This document shows positions 1-8,854 of a stretch of DNA of 64,000 nucleotides, piece by piece. The stretch lies in NCBI RefSeq assembly GCF_019145435.1, contig NZ_JAHSTS010000002.1, positions 2,266,001-2,330,000 of the forward strand, read 5' to 3'. The stretch's first letter is position 1; each line of letters opens with the position of its first letter. The notes under the pieces were generated by a model, which saw only the letters and a list, made by a program, of their open reading frames with translations, was not told the origin of the DNA and made no database searches. The DNA comes from Pseudomonas ekonensis (GTDB taxonomy: Bacteria > Pseudomonadota > Gammaproteobacteria > Pseudomonadales > Pseudomonadaceae). A program made the translations under genes and the position numbers.

Positions 1-1433
1 GTTCCGCGCTGACCAACGAACAGATCACCACCGACTACTCCGAGTCGCTGCTGGAGTTCATCACGCCTGCCCTGCCCGACCCGTCCGACACCCTGGCCAG
101 CCTGGAGCGCATCCACCGCTTCGCCTACAGCAAGCTCGGCAACGAGTACCTGTGGAGCCCGTCGATGCCGTGCCCGCTGCCGGCCGAGGAAGACATCCCG
201 ATCGCGTACTACGGCACCTCCAACATCGGTCGGCTCAAGTACGTCTACCGTCAGGGCCTGGCGCTGCGCTACGGCAAGACCATGCAGTGCATCGCCGGGA
301 TCCACTACAACTTCTCCCTGCCGGAAAAGCTCTGGCCGCTGCTCAAGCAGGCCGAGGGCACCGGCGGCAGCGACCGCGACTTCCAGTCCGCGTCCTACAT
401 CGCCCTGATCCGCAACTTCCGCCGCTACAGCTGGCTGCTGATGTACCTGTTCGGCGCTTCGCCGGCGCTGGACGCAGGCTTCCTGCGCGGCCGCCCGCAC
501 CAGCTCGAACAGCTGGATCCGGACACCCTGTACCTGCCCTACGCCACCAGCCTGCGCATGAGCGACCTGGGTTACCAGAGCAACGCCCAGGCCGGCCTGA
601 CGCCGTGCTACAACGACCTGTCCAGCTACACCGACAGCCTGCGCAAGGCCGTCGCCACGCCGTATGCGCCGTACGTCGAGATCGGCACGCACCAGGACGG
701 CGAGTGGGTGCAGTTGAACACCAACATCCTGCAGATCGAAAACGAGTACTACTCCAACATCCGCCCCAAACGCGTGACCTACACCGGCGAACGGCCGATC
801 CAGGCGCTGATGGCCCGCGGCATCCAGTACGTCGAAGTGCGCTGCCTGGACATCAACCCGTTCCTGCCGATGGGCATCGACGTCACCGAGGCGCGTTTCC
901 TCGACGCGTTCCTGCTGTATTGCGCGCTCAACGACAGCCCGCTGCTGACCGGCACCAGTTGCGGCAACGCCACGTCGAACTTCCTCAGCGTGGTCAAGGA
1001 AGGCCGCCGTCCCGGCCTGCAGCTGCAGCGTGACGGCCAGCCGGTGGACATGAAGCAATGGGCGGGCGAACTGCTGGAGCACATCGCGCCGCTGGCGGCC
1101 CTGCTGGATCGCAGCCAGGGCGGCGATGCCCACGGCAAGGCGCTCGACGCGCAGCGGGCCAAGGTCAGCGACCCGTCGCTGACGCCATCGGCCCAGGTGC
1201 TGGCGGCGATGGCCGCGCACAAGGAAAGCTTCGCGCAGTTTTCCCTGCGCCAGAGCCAGGCCCATGCCGATTTCTTCCGCAGCGAGCCCCTGGCCGCCGA
1301 GGAGCAAACCCGTTTCGAAGCGCTGGCGCGCTCGTCGCTGGAGCAGCAGGCGGAGCTGGAGCAGAACGAGGTCGGCGATTTCGACGTATTCGTGGGGGCC
1401 TACCAGGCGAGCATCCTGGCGATCAGCAACTGA
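1..1433 (+). CDS. gshA: Glutamate-cysteine ligase (partial, 5' end outside window)
   Basis: First enzyme of glutathione synthesis: ATP-dependent joining of glutamate and cysteine in the cytoplasm. The reading frame is already open at base 3 and encodes the family's N-terminal region ([20 protein letters not shown]), so the true start lies upstream of the window. Family motifs follow, including the [21 protein letters not shown] stretch (about 212-275) and the [11 protein letters not shown] substrate region (289-321). It is a cysteine consumer beside the sulfur acquisition genes that follow. It ends with TGA at 1431-1433, followed by a REP palindrome that separates it from tauA. Identification is firm; only the start is unknown. 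Confidence 0.95.
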   Translation, partial: SALTNEQITTDYSESLLEFITPALPDPSDTLASLERIHRFAYSKLGNEYLWSPSMPCPLPAEEDIPIAYYGTSNIGRLKYVYRQGLALRYGKTMQCIAGIHYNFSLPEKLWPLLKQAEGTGGSDRDFQSASYIALIRNFRRYSWLLMYLFGASPALDAGFLRGRPHQLEQLDPDTLYLPYATSLRMSDLGYQSNAQAGLTPCYNDLSSYTDSLRKAVATPYAPYVEIGTHQDGEWVQLNTNILQIENEYYSNIRPKRVTYTGERPIQALMARGIQYVEVRCLDINPFLPMGIDVTEARFLDAFLLYCALNDSPLLTGTSCGNATSNFLSVVKEGRRPGLQLQRDGQPVDMKQWAGELLEHIAPLAALLDRSQGGDAHGKALDAQRAKVSDPSLTPSAQVLAAMAAHKESFAQFSLRQSQAHADFFRSEPLAAEEQTRFEALARSSLEQQAELEQNEVGDFDVFVGAYQASILAISN

Positions 1434-1435
1434 CC

Positions 1436-1533
1436 GCCCCTGGGGCCAGGGGATTGCTCCCGCCGGGTCGCGGAGCGGGCCCAAACTTCCGGCTGCTGCG
1501 CAGCCGGGCGGGAGCATGCTCCCTCGCCACAAG
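1436..1533. repeat. REP-type palindromic element
   Basis: GC-rich imperfect palindrome ending in cgggagcatgctccctcgcc. The right half (ggctgctgcgcagccgggcgggagc) recurs almost exactly at 33880-33902. It sits directly downstream of gshA and is the only obvious candidate for its transcript end. Confidence 0.7.
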
Positions 1534-1563
1534 GCTTTAGATTTTTCCGCTCATAAGTTAATT

Positions 1564-1585
1564 CTAAAAAGTTATTTATTTTTAG
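1564..1585. promoter_or_regulatory. AT-rich dyad in the tauA promoter region
   Basis: CTAAAAA (1564-1570) is repeated in inverted form as TTTTTAG (1579-1585) around an 8-base spacer. It lies 62 bases before the tauA start in a markedly AT-rich stretch (1546-1610) of an otherwise GC-rich region. A CysB site or core promoter is plausible because tau genes are CysB-controlled in proteobacteria. No consensus match is claimed. Confidence 0.35.
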
Positions 1586-1647
1586 ATTCTTAGATCATTT
1601 AGTCTCCTTTCACGCCGACGACCGGTGGCCTGACAAGGAGCTCCCCC

Positions 1648-2625
1648 ATGAAACTGAATGTCCCGCTTCGCCTGCTGGCGGTGGCCACCCTGGCCGCCGC
1701 AAGCTTCCTGGCCCAGGCCGCCGACCTCACCGTCGCCTACCAGACCACCGTCGACCCGGCGAAAGTCGCCCAGGCCGACGGCGCCTACGAGAAAGCCACC
1801 AAGGCCGACATCAGCTGGCGCAAGTTCGACAACGGCGCCGACATCATCGCCGCCATCGCCTCCGGCGACGTGCAGATCGGCTACCTCGGCTCCAGCCCGC
1901 TGACCGCGGCGGTCACCCGCAAGGTGCCGGTGGAGACCTTCCTCATCGCCACCCAGATCGGCGCCGCCGAAGCGCTGGTCGCCCGCGACGGCGCCGGCAT
2001 CAAGACACCGCAGGATCTGGTCGGCAAGAAAATCGCCGTGCCGTTCGTGTCCACCGGCCACTACAGCCTGCTGGCCGCCCTGAAGCACTGGAACATCGAC
2101 CCGTCGAAAGTCACCGTGCTCAACCTCGCGCCGCCGGCGATCATCGCCGCGTGGAAACGCGGTGACATCGACGCCACCTACGTCTGGGATCCGGCCCTGG
2201 GCGTGGCCAAGGAAAACGGCAAGGTGCTGATCACCTCCGGCGAGCTGGCCAAGTTCGGCGCGCCGACCTTCGATGCGTGGATCGTGCGCAAGGACTTCGC
2301 GCAGAAGCATCCGGAGATCGTCACCGCGTTCGCCAAGGTCACCCTCGACGCCTACGCCGACTACCGCAAGGACCCGAAAGCCTGGCTCGCCGAGCCGAGC
2401 AACGTCGACAAGCTGGTGAAGCTGTCCGGCGCCAAGGCCAGCGACATTCCGCTGCTGCTGCAAGGCAACGTCTACCCGCTGGCGGCGGACCAGGTCAACG
2501 ACCTCGGCGCGCCGACCACCAAGGCCATCACCGACACCGCCGTGTTCCTCAAGGAGCAAGGCAAGGTCGAGGCCGTGCTGCCGGACTACGCGCCGTACGT
2601 CAGCGCCAAGTACATCACCAACTGA
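1648..2625 (+). CDS. tauA: Taurine ABC transporter, periplasmic binding protein
   Basis: Captures taurine in the periplasm for TauBC. The 325-residue protein has a cleavable signal peptide (about 1-24, cleavage after LAQA) and then the TauA-type two-lobed binding protein, with the [17 protein letters not shown] segment and the [11 protein letters not shown] segment typical of this family. The start has a strong ribosome binding site (aaggag at 1637-1642). It leads a tauABC operon, with tauB starting 16 bases downstream. The AT-rich upstream region probably carries the sulfate-starvation promoter. Confidence 0.93.
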   Translation: MKLNVPLRLLAVATLAAASFLAQAADLTVAYQTTVDPAKVAQADGAYEKATKADISWRKFDNGADIIAAIASGDVQIGYLGSSPLTAAVTRKVPVETFLIATQIGAAEALVARDGAGIKTPQDLVGKKIAVPFVSTGHYSLLAALKHWNIDPSKVTVLNLAPPAIIAAWKRGDIDATYVWDPALGVAKENGKVLITSGELAKFGAPTFDAWIVRKDFAQKHPEIVTAFAKVTLDAYADYRKDPKAWLAEPSNVDKLVKLSGAKASDIPLLLQGNVYPLAADQVNDLGAPTTKAITDTAVFLKEQGKVEAVLPDYAPYVSAKYITN

Positions 2626-2641
2626 TCGGGAGTCGACCGCG

Positions 2642-3436
2642 ATGGCCTTGCTTTCGCTGGAGCGCATCAGCGCACAGTACCCCGGCAGCCCGGAACCGGT
2701 GTTGTCGGATGTTTCCCTGACCCTCGGCCCCCGGCAACTGCTGGTGGCCCTCGGCCCGTCCGGCAGCGGCAAGACTTCGCTGTTGAACCTGATCGCCGGT
2801 TTCGTCGCCCCCAGCGCCGGGCGCATCACCCTCGACGGCGTGCCGGTCAAAGGGCCTGGCGCCGAACGCGGCGTGGTGTTCCAGGACGACGCCCTGCTGC
2901 CCTGGCAGGACGTGCTGGCCAATGTCGCCTTCGGGCTCGAACTGGCCGGCGTGCCCCGGGACAAGCGCGAGCGGCGCGCCCGGGAGATGCTCGCCCTGGT
3001 GGACCTGGCCGGTTTCGAGAGCCGCCGCGTCTGGCAGCTCTCCGGCGGCCAGAAGCAGCGTGTCGGCCTGGCCCGTGCCCTGGCCGCCGATCCGCGCGTG
3101 CTGCTGATGGACGAACCGTTCGGCGCCCTCGACGCCTTCACCCGCGAACAGATGCAGGAGCTGTTGCTGCAGGTCTGGCAACGCACCGCCAAACCGGTGT
3201 TCCTGATCACCCACGACATCGAGGAGGCGGTGTTCCTCGCCACCGACCTGATCCTGCTGGCGCCCAACCCCGGGCAGATCGTCGAACGCCTGCACCTGGG
3301 CTTCGGCCAGCGCTACGCCGCCGGCGAACCGGCGCGGTCGATCAAGTCCGACCCGCGCTTCATCGAAACCCGCGAACACGTGCTCGGCAAAGTGTTCTCC
3401 CAACGCAACGCCGTCCGGCTCCAGGAGCGCGCATGA
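2642..3436 (+). CDS. tauB: Taurine ABC transporter, ATP-binding subunit
   Basis: Powers taurine import at the inner membrane. In 264 residues it carries Walker A GPSGSGKT (38-45), Q-loop VVFQDD (78-83), signature LSGGQ (133-137) and Walker B VLLMDEP (153-159), followed by a TauB/SsuB-type C terminus. It overlaps tauC by four bases (ATGA), which implies translational coupling. Its position between TauA and TauC fixes the substrate as taurine or a close sulfonate. Confidence 0.93.
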   Translation: MALLSLERISAQYPGSPEPVLSDVSLTLGPRQLLVALGPSGSGKTSLLNLIAGFVAPSAGRITLDGVPVKGPGAERGVVFQDDALLPWQDVLANVAFGLELAGVPRDKRERRAREMLALVDLAGFESRRVWQLSGGQKQRVGLARALAADPRVLLMDEPFGALDAFTREQMQELLLQVWQRTAKPVFLITHDIEEAVFLATDLILLAPNPGQIVERLHLGFGQRYAAGEPARSIKSDPRFIETREHVLGKVFSQRNAVRLQERA

Positions 3437-4272
3437 GCAGCTACGACGTTTCCGCCGCCACGGTGAAACCTTCCAAACCCTCGACCGCCATTGCGGCGCG
3501 GCGCAGCCTGAGCACCCGCTGGATCAGCGTGCTGACCCTGTTCGCCCTGCTGCTGGCCTGGTGGGCGGTGACCGCCACCGGCCTGATCGAACCGCTGTTC
3601 CTGCCGCCGCCCGCCGCCGTGCTGCAAAAGGGCTGGTTGCTGGCCACCAGCGGCTACATGGACTCGACCCTGTGGCAGCACCTGGGCGCCAGCTTGAGCC
3701 GCATCGGCCTGGGCCTGGGCTTCGCCATCCTGACCGCCGTGCCGGTGGGCATCGCCATCGGCGCCAACCGCATCGCCCGCGGCGTGCTCGATCCGCTGAT
3801 CGAGTTCTACCGGCCGATCCCGCCGCTCGCCTACCTGCCGCTGATCGTGATCTGGTGCGGCATCGGCGAGGTGTCGAAAGTGCTGCTGATTTACCTGGCG
3901 ATCTTCGCCCCGATCGCGATCGCCACCGCCACCGGCGTGCGCACGGTCGACCCGGCCAAGCTGCGGGCGGCCCAGTCGCTGGGCGCCACCCGCGGGCAGC
4001 TGATCCGCCATGTGATCCTGCCCAGCGCCCTGCCGGACATCCTCACCGGCATCCGCATCGGCCTCGGCGTGGGCTGGTCGACCCTGGTCGCCGCCGAACT
4101 GATCGCCGCCACCAGCGGGCTGGGCTTCATGGTGCAGTCGGCGGCGCAGTTTCTGGTGACCGACGTGGTGGTGCTGGGGATCCTGGTCATCGCCCTGATC
4201 GCCTTCGCCATGGAAATGGGCCTGCGCGCCCTGCAACGCAGACTGGTGCCGTGGCACGGCCAGGCCCACTGA
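3433..4272 (+). CDS. tauC: Taurine ABC transporter, permease subunit
   Basis: Inner-membrane channel subunit of the taurine importer. The 279-residue protein has about six hydrophobic segments after a roughly 30-residue cytoplasmic N terminus, and the EAA coupling loop is visible as [21 protein letters not shown] (about residues 177-197). The start overlaps the tauB stop. A REP element follows the stop, so tauD, 110 bases further on, may be less strongly transcribed or have its own start. Confidence 0.92.
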   Translation: MSSYDVSAATVKPSKPSTAIAARRSLSTRWISVLTLFALLLAWWAVTATGLIEPLFLPPPAAVLQKGWLLATSGYMDSTLWQHLGASLSRIGLGLGFAILTAVPVGIAIGANRIARGVLDPLIEFYRPIPPLAYLPLIVIWCGIGEVSKVLLIYLAIFAPIAIATATGVRTVDPAKLRAAQSLGATRGQLIRHVILPSALPDILTGIRIGLGVGWSTLVAAELIAATSGLGFMVQSAAQFLVTDVVVLGILVIALIAFAMEMGLRALQRRLVPWHGQAH

Positions 4273-4283
4273 CTGTTCCCCTC

Positions 4284-4343
4284 GTGGGAGCCCGCCTGCT
4301 GGCGATGGCGCCCGCCCAGGCGCCGCAGACAGTCGCTCCCACC
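4284..4343. repeat. REP-type element between tauC and tauD
   Basis: Contains cgtgggagcccgcctgctggcgatgg and, further on, an inverted gtcgctcccacc. This is the common Pseudomonas REP core. It interrupts the tau operon and may stabilise the upstream tauABC message. Confidence 0.6.
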
Positions 4344-4382
4344 GCTTGAACCGCCCCCACCCCGAACATTGATGAGAACCCC

Positions 4383-5225
4383 ATGAGCAGCCTGAACATC
4401 GTCCCCTTAAGCCCGGCCCTCGGCGCGCAGATCAGCGGCGTCGACATCAGCCAGCCATTGAGCCAGGAACAGCGCGACGCCATCGGCCAGGCGCTGCTCA
4501 AGCACCAGGTGCTGTTCTTCCGCGACCAGCCCGTCGAGCCTGCGCAGCAGGCGCGCTTCGCGGCGTACTTCGGCGACCTGCACATCCATCCGATCTACCC
4601 CAACGTGCCGGAACAACCCGAGGTGCTGATCCTCGACACCGCCGTCACCGACGTGCGCGACAACGCGATCTGGCACACCGACGTGACCTTCCTGCCGACC
4701 CCGGCGATGGGCGCGGTGCTCAGCGCCAAGCTCTTGCCGGAGTACGGCGGCGACACTCTGTGGGCCAGCGGCATCGCGGCCTATGAAGCGCTGTCGGCGC
4801 CGATGAAGGCCCTGCTCGAAGGGCTGACCGCCACCCACGATTTCACCCGCTCGTTTCCGCTGGAGCGCTACGGCAACACGCCCGAAGCGCTGGCGCAGTG
4901 GGAAGAGGCGCGGCGCAAGAACCCGCCGCTGTCGCACCCCGTGATCCGCACCCACCCGGTGAGCGGACGCCGCTCGCTGTTCGTCAACGAAGGCTTCACC
5001 TCGAAAATCAATGAACTGTCGGAGACCGAGAGCGAGGCGATCCTCAAGTTCCTGTTCGCCCACGCCACCCGGCCGGAGTTCACCATCCGCTGGCGCTGGC
5101 AGAAGGATGACATCGCGTTCTGGGACAACCGCGTGACCCAGCATTACGCGGTGGACGACTACCGCCCGGCGCGGCGGGTGATGCAGCGGGCGACGGTGCT
5201 GGGGGATGTGCCGTTCTTTCGCTGA
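4383..5225 (+). CDS. tauD: Taurine dioxygenase (2-oxoglutarate/Fe(II)-dependent)
   Basis: Hydroxylates taurine at C1 using 2-oxoglutarate and O2. The product breaks down to aminoacetaldehyde and sulfite, which enters cysteine synthesis. The 280-residue protein has the facial triad His98-x-Asp100 (WHTDVTF) and His254 ([12 protein letters not shown]), with the 2-oxoglutarate-binding Arg in the following RPARRVMQR. It is the last gene of the tau cluster. A paralogue of the same fold (AtsK-like) lies at 45218-46138. Confidence 0.94.
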   Translation: MSSLNIVPLSPALGAQISGVDISQPLSQEQRDAIGQALLKHQVLFFRDQPVEPAQQARFAAYFGDLHIHPIYPNVPEQPEVLILDTAVTDVRDNAIWHTDVTFLPTPAMGAVLSAKLLPEYGGDTLWASGIAAYEALSAPMKALLEGLTATHDFTRSFPLERYGNTPEALAQWEEARRKNPPLSHPVIRTHPVSGRRSLFVNEGFTSKINELSETESEAILKFLFAHATRPEFTIRWRWQKDDIAFWDNRVTQHYAVDDYRPARRVMQRATVLGDVPFFR

Positions 5226-5227
5226 CG

Positions 5228-5325
5228 GCTGCATCGCCGGCGACGGCCCTATCGCCAGCAGGCTGGCTCCCACAAGAGGCATGCACTTCCCTGTGGGAGC
5301 CGGCTTGCCGGCGATGACTGTGTGA
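5228..5325. repeat. Pair of inverted REP elements
   Basis: tatcgccagcaggctggctc and ctgtgggagccggcttgccg face each other across about 30 bases. They sit between the convergent tauD (+) and aldo/keto reductase (-) genes, so they may act as a two-way transcription end. Confidence 0.7.
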
Positions 5326-5354
5326 CAGGCGCCGCAGGATCCGGCGCCTGACGC

Positions 5355-6392
5355 TTACTCGGCCGTCGACGGTTTCTCCCACAGATTGATCCCGCCCTCC
5401 TGGGCGAACCGGTCGATTTCCGCTAGCTCTTCGGCGCTGAAGCTCAGGTTCTTCAGTGCCCCGACGTTCTCGATGATCTGCTCCGGCCGGCTCGCGCCGA
5501 TCAGCGCCGAGGTCACCCGCGGATCGCGCAGCGTCCAGGCCAGCGCCAATTGCGCCAGGCTCTGGCCACGACGCCGGGCGATCTCGTTCAAGGCCCGCAC
5601 ATGGGCGATGTTGGCCTCGGACAGGTGCGACGCCTGCAGCGAACCGCCGCCCGGACGGTTGACCCGCGCATCCGCCGGCACGCCGTTGAGGTACTTGTCG
5701 GTCAGCAGGCCCTGCGCCAGCGGAGTGAAAGCGATCACCCCAGTGCCGAGTTCGTCGGTGGTGTCGAGCAGGTCCTTCTCCACCCAGCGGTTGAGCAGGT
5801 TGTAGGCCGGCTGGTGGATCAGCAGCGGCACTTTCCATTCCTTGAGCAGCGCGGCGATCTCGCGGGTCTTCACCCCGGAGTACGACGAGATGCCGACGTA
5901 CAGCGCCTTGCCCTGCTGCACGGCGGTGGCGAGGGCGCCGGCGGTCTCCTCCAGCGGGGTGTCCGGGTCGAAGCGGTGGGAATAGAAGATGTCCACGTAG
6001 TCCACGCCCAGCCGTTGCAGGCTCTGGTCGAGGCTGGCCAGCACGTACTTGCGCGAACCGCCGCCCTGGCCGTAAGGGCCCGGCCACATGTCCCAGCCGG
6101 CCTTGCTGGAGATGATCAGCTCGTCGCGGTAGCCCTTGAAGTCTTCGCGCAGCAGTCGGCCGAAGTTGATCTCGGCGCTGCCGTAGGGCGGGCCGTAGTT
6201 GTTGGCCAGGTCGAAGTGGTTGATCCCCAGGTCGAACGCCGTGCGCAGCAAGGCGCGCTGGGTGTCGATCGGCGTACTGTCGCCGAAGTTGTGCCACAGG
6301 CCCAGGGACAGCGCCGGCAGCACCAGGCCGCTGCGGCCCACGCGGCGGTAAGGGATGGCGTCGTAGCGGTTTTCGGCAGCGGTGTAGGTCAT
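5355..6392 (-). CDS. Aldo/keto reductase (YghZ-like, L-glyceraldehyde 3-phosphate reductase type)
   Basis: NAD(P)H-dependent reductase of carbonyls, cytoplasmic. The 345-residue protein matches the YghZ subfamily length. Visible motifs are FDLANNYGPPYGSAE (about residues 56-70, with the catalytic Asp and Tyr), the Lys in ISSKAGWDMWPG, YSHRFDPDTPLEET, and the C-terminal nucleotide-binding SALIGASRPEQI. The start at 6392 (MTYTAAENRYD) is chosen because AGAGAGGATC precedes it; in-frame codons further upstream lack a ribosome binding site. The physiological substrate is unknown. Nothing ties it to sulfur metabolism other than position. Confidence 0.88.
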   Translation of the reverse strand: MTYTAAENRYDAIPYRRVGRSGLVLPALSLGLWHNFGDSTPIDTQRALLRTAFDLGINHFDLANNYGPPYGSAEINFGRLLREDFKGYRDELIISSKAGWDMWPGPYGQGGGSRKYVLASLDQSLQRLGVDYVDIFYSHRFDPDTPLEETAGALATAVQQGKALYVGISSYSGVKTREIAALLKEWKVPLLIHQPAYNLLNRWVEKDLLDTTDELGTGVIAFTPLAQGLLTDKYLNGVPADARVNRPGGGSLQASHLSEANIAHVRALNEIARRRGQSLAQLALAWTLRDPRVTSALIGASRPEQIIENVGALKNLSFSAEELAEIDRFAQEGGINLWEKPSTAE

Positions 6393-6437
6393 CGGATCCT
6401 CTCTTGCATGGGTTTCAGCCATCGGCGGCCGGACGTT

Positions 6438-6483
6438 TCCTGTGGCGAGGGCGCTCGCTCCCGCTCGGTTGCGCAGCGACCGT
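6438..6483. repeat. REP-like element upstream of the aldo/keto reductase
   Basis: Contains tggcgagggcgctcgctccc followed by gctcggttgcgcagcgaccg. It resembles the element family at 33781-33918. It lies in the 5' region of a gene rather than at a 3' end, which is less usual. Confidence 0.5.
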
Positions 6484-6611
6484 CGGTGCCACGGTGCTTC
6501 GACCAACCTGAGCTGCTCAGCATACGCCCAAGCGGGGCCATGCCCACCTCGGATTCGACCTATGGCTGAATCGTTTCACATTGGCAAGGGACAAACCGCC
6601 TGCACCCGTCA

Positions 6612-6650
6612 CCACAGATCCTTGCGGGAGCCGGCCTGCTGGCGAGAACG
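6612..6650. repeat. Single REP element downstream of the LysR gene
   Basis: Contains gcgggagccggcctgctggcga, 15 bases past the LysR stop. It is one half of the usual inverted pair. Confidence 0.5.
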
Positions 6651-6664
6651 TCGGCCGGAACACC

Positions 6665-7570
6665 TCAAACCTCGGCCTGACGCGGAACCTGCGCAAAGAC
6701 CTCGCTCAACCAATCCACAAACACCCGCACCCGTGGCGACAGGTGCCGGTTGTGCGGGTACAGCACCGACACCGGCATCGGTGGCGGCGGCATGTCGGGC
6801 AGGACTTCCCGTATCAGGCCTTGGTCGATCTGGCGCTGCATGCGGTAGTGCGGGCACTGGATCAGGCCCAGACCGGCGATGGCCGAGGCCGCGTAGATCT
6901 CGGCGCCGGACACCGAGACCGCGCCGTCGATGGCGACCTCCGTGCGTTCGCCGTCGACCATGAACTCGAAGGGAAACACCCGGGTGGCATTGCGCGAGAC
7001 GTAGTTCACCGCACGGTGGTCTTTCAGCTCGGCCAGGCTGCGGGGCTCGCCGAACCTGCGCAGGTAAGCGGGGCTGGCGCAGGTGATCTGCCGCAGGCTG
7101 GCCACGCGCTTGCCGATCAGGGTCGAGTCGCCGAGGGTGCCGGCGCGCAGCACGCAATCGACGCCTTCGGCGATCAGGTCGACGAAGCGGTCGGCCTCGC
7201 TGATCGACAGTTCGATGTCCGGGTAGCGCGCCATGAACTGCGGCAACGCCGGGATCACGAAATGCCGCGCCAACGTCCCTTGCAGGTCGACCCGCAGCCG
7301 CCCCTTCGGCGCCACACTGCGAAACGCCAGTTCGGCGTCCTCCAGCTCCGCGAGCAGTTGCACGCAACGCCGGTAGTAAGCCTCGCCGTCCAGGGTCGGG
7401 CGCACCTTGCGTGTGCTGCGCTCCAGCAGGCGCGTGCCGAGCCAGGCCTCGAACTGGTTGAGGGTGTGGGTCAGCGTGGCCCGGGGCAGGTTCAGGTCGG
7501 CGGCGGCCAGGGTGAAGCTGCTGCGTTCGTAGATCCGCACGAACGCCTTCATCGCTTTGACTTGATCCAC
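6665..7570 (-). CDS. LysR-family transcriptional regulator (CrgA-like)
   Basis: DNA-binding regulator of 301 residues. The N-terminal winged helix (FVRIYERSSFTLAAADLNLPRATLTHTL, about 10-37) is followed by a LysR substrate-binding domain (about 90-300). The GTG at 7570 (VDQVKAMKAF) is preferred because GGGAG lies upstream; an ATG at 7552 is the alternative. It is divergent from the SDR gene at 7694 across 123 bases, the usual layout for a LysR regulator and its target. The effector is unknown. Confidence 0.88.
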   Translation of the reverse strand: MDQVKAMKAFVRIYERSSFTLAAADLNLPRATLTHTLNQFEAWLGTRLLERSTRKVRPTLDGEAYYRRCVQLLAELEDAELAFRSVAPKGRLRVDLQGTLARHFVIPALPQFMARYPDIELSISEADRFVDLIAEGVDCVLRAGTLGDSTLIGKRVASLRQITCASPAYLRRFGEPRSLAELKDHRAVNYVSRNATRVFPFEFMVDGERTEVAIDGAVSVSGAEIYAASAIAGLGLIQCPHYRMQRQIDQGLIREVLPDMPPPPMPVSVLYPHNRHLSPRVRVFVDWLSEVFAQVPRQAEV

Positions 7571-7693
7571 GGCGGGCTCCCGGCCTTCGATTGTTGGCGG
7601 ATATTGAACAGTCAAGGCAACTTTGCGGCATTTATCCAGCGCAGGCAAACAGGTGAAATGGCCCCCACTTCCCCCGCACACAGGAACACAGCC

Positions 7694-8434
7694 ATGACCC
7701 AGCACACCCCGAAAGTCGCCCTCGTGACCGGCGCCTCCCGCGGCATCGGCGCGGTGATCGCCAAGCAATTGGCCGAGGACGGTTTCGCCGTCGCCGTCAA
7801 TTACGCCCACAGCGCCGACGAGGCCTCCCGGCTCGTCGTCGAACTGCGCCAGGCCGGCCACCGAGCCATGGCCATCCAGGGCGACGTGGCCGACGCCGCC
7901 GACGTGCGGCGCCTGTTCGACGAAACCGAAGCGCACCTGGGCAAGGTCGACGCGCTGGTGAACAACGCCGGCATCCTCAAGGTGCTGCCGCTGGCGCAGC
8001 ACAGCGACGAGCTGTTCGAGCAGACTTTCAACATCCACGCCCGCGGCACCTTCAACACGATGCGCGAGGCGGCGGCGCGGCTGAACGACGGCGGACGGAT
8101 CATCAACTTCTCCAGCAGCACCGTCGGCCTCAACCTGCCGGGCTACGCGGTGTACATCGCCAGCAAGGCGGCAGTGGAATCGTTGACCCAGGTGTTCGCC
8201 AAGGAAATGCGCGGGCGCAATGTCACGGTCAACGCCGTGGCGCCGGGACCGGTGGCCACCGAGCTGTTCCTGCACGGCAAGAGCGAAGAGCAGATCCAGG
8301 CCTACGCGAAGATGCCGCCGCTGGAGCGCCTGGGGCAGCCGGAGGACATTGCCCGGGTGGTGTCGTTCCTGGCGAGCCCGGCGGCGGACTGGGTCAACGG
8401 ACAGGTCCTGCGGGCCAACGGCGGGCTGGTTTGA
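7694..8434 (+). CDS. Short-chain dehydrogenase/reductase (SDR) oxidoreductase
   Basis: Classical SDR of 246 residues: cofactor loop TGASRGIG (about 13-20), NNAG (about 90-93), catalytic Ser in NFSSSTVG, YxxxK as YIASK, and the C-terminal VNGQVLRANGGLV. An Asn-Tyr rather than an acidic residue after strand beta2 (VAVNYAHS) suggests NADP(H) use. The start is ATG 7694. It is divergent from the LysR gene, which probably controls it. The substrate cannot be told from sequence. Confidence 0.88.
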   Translation: MTQHTPKVALVTGASRGIGAVIAKQLAEDGFAVAVNYAHSADEASRLVVELRQAGHRAMAIQGDVADAADVRRLFDETEAHLGKVDALVNNAGILKVLPLAQHSDELFEQTFNIHARGTFNTMREAAARLNDGGRIINFSSSTVGLNLPGYAVYIASKAAVESLTQVFAKEMRGRNVTVNAVAPGPVATELFLHGKSEEQIQAYAKMPPLERLGQPEDIARVVSFLASPAADWVNGQVLRANGGLV

Positions 8435-8459
8435 CTATGCTTTGAACAAGCCCGCAGCG

Positions 8460-8546
8460 GCCCCGTCGCCGGCAGGCTGACGCCCACAGAAGAACGCGTT
8501 GCGATGTGGGGGCCAGCCTGCCGGCGATGGCGCCCGCCCAGGCGAA
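8460..8546. repeat. Inverted REP pair
   Basis: ccgtcgccggcaggctgacg and ggccagcctgccggcgatgg form an imperfect palindrome between the SDR gene and the small membrane protein gene. Confidence 0.65.
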
Positions 8547-8570
8547 ACGACACCGACAGGCAGCCCCTTC

Positions 8571-8831
8571 ATGCACACCACCATCATCATCACCTTCGGC
8601 CTGATCCTGCTGGCGCTGATGCTGTACATCGGCGAACGCATCGGCTTTTCCCGCCAGACCCTGGCCTACGGCTTCGCCGCCCTGTGGCTGGCGCTGACGG
8701 TGATCAACGGCGCGGTCGGCATGGTGCACGGCAAGCAGACGCTGAGCACCGAACTGATGGTCGGCAGCGCCGTGTTCGGCGTGCCGGTGGCGGCGATGGT
8801 GCTGTTCATGGTGCTGAGCGCCGAGGCCTGA
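8571..8831 (+). CDS. Small hypothetical inner-membrane protein
   Basis: 86 residues with three predicted hydrophobic segments (about 3-20, 27-48 and 60-83) and short polar links, so very likely an integral membrane protein. No motif was recognised. The ATG at 8571 begins directly with the first hydrophobic segment (MHTTIIITFGLILLALML); a start at 8499 would add a REP-derived N terminus and is rejected. It converges on betT with 23 bases between the stops. Confidence 0.7.
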   Translation: MHTTIIITFGLILLALMLYIGERIGFSRQTLAYGFAALWLALTVINGAVGMVHGKQTLSTELMVGSAVFGVPVAAMVLFMVLSAEA

Positions 8832-8854
8832 AGCCGCCCCGGCGCCCGCCGGGC

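Noticed and set aside
1058..1593. Short plus-strand frames overlapping the end of gshA
   Set aside because: They are alternative-frame readings of gshA and the REP element.
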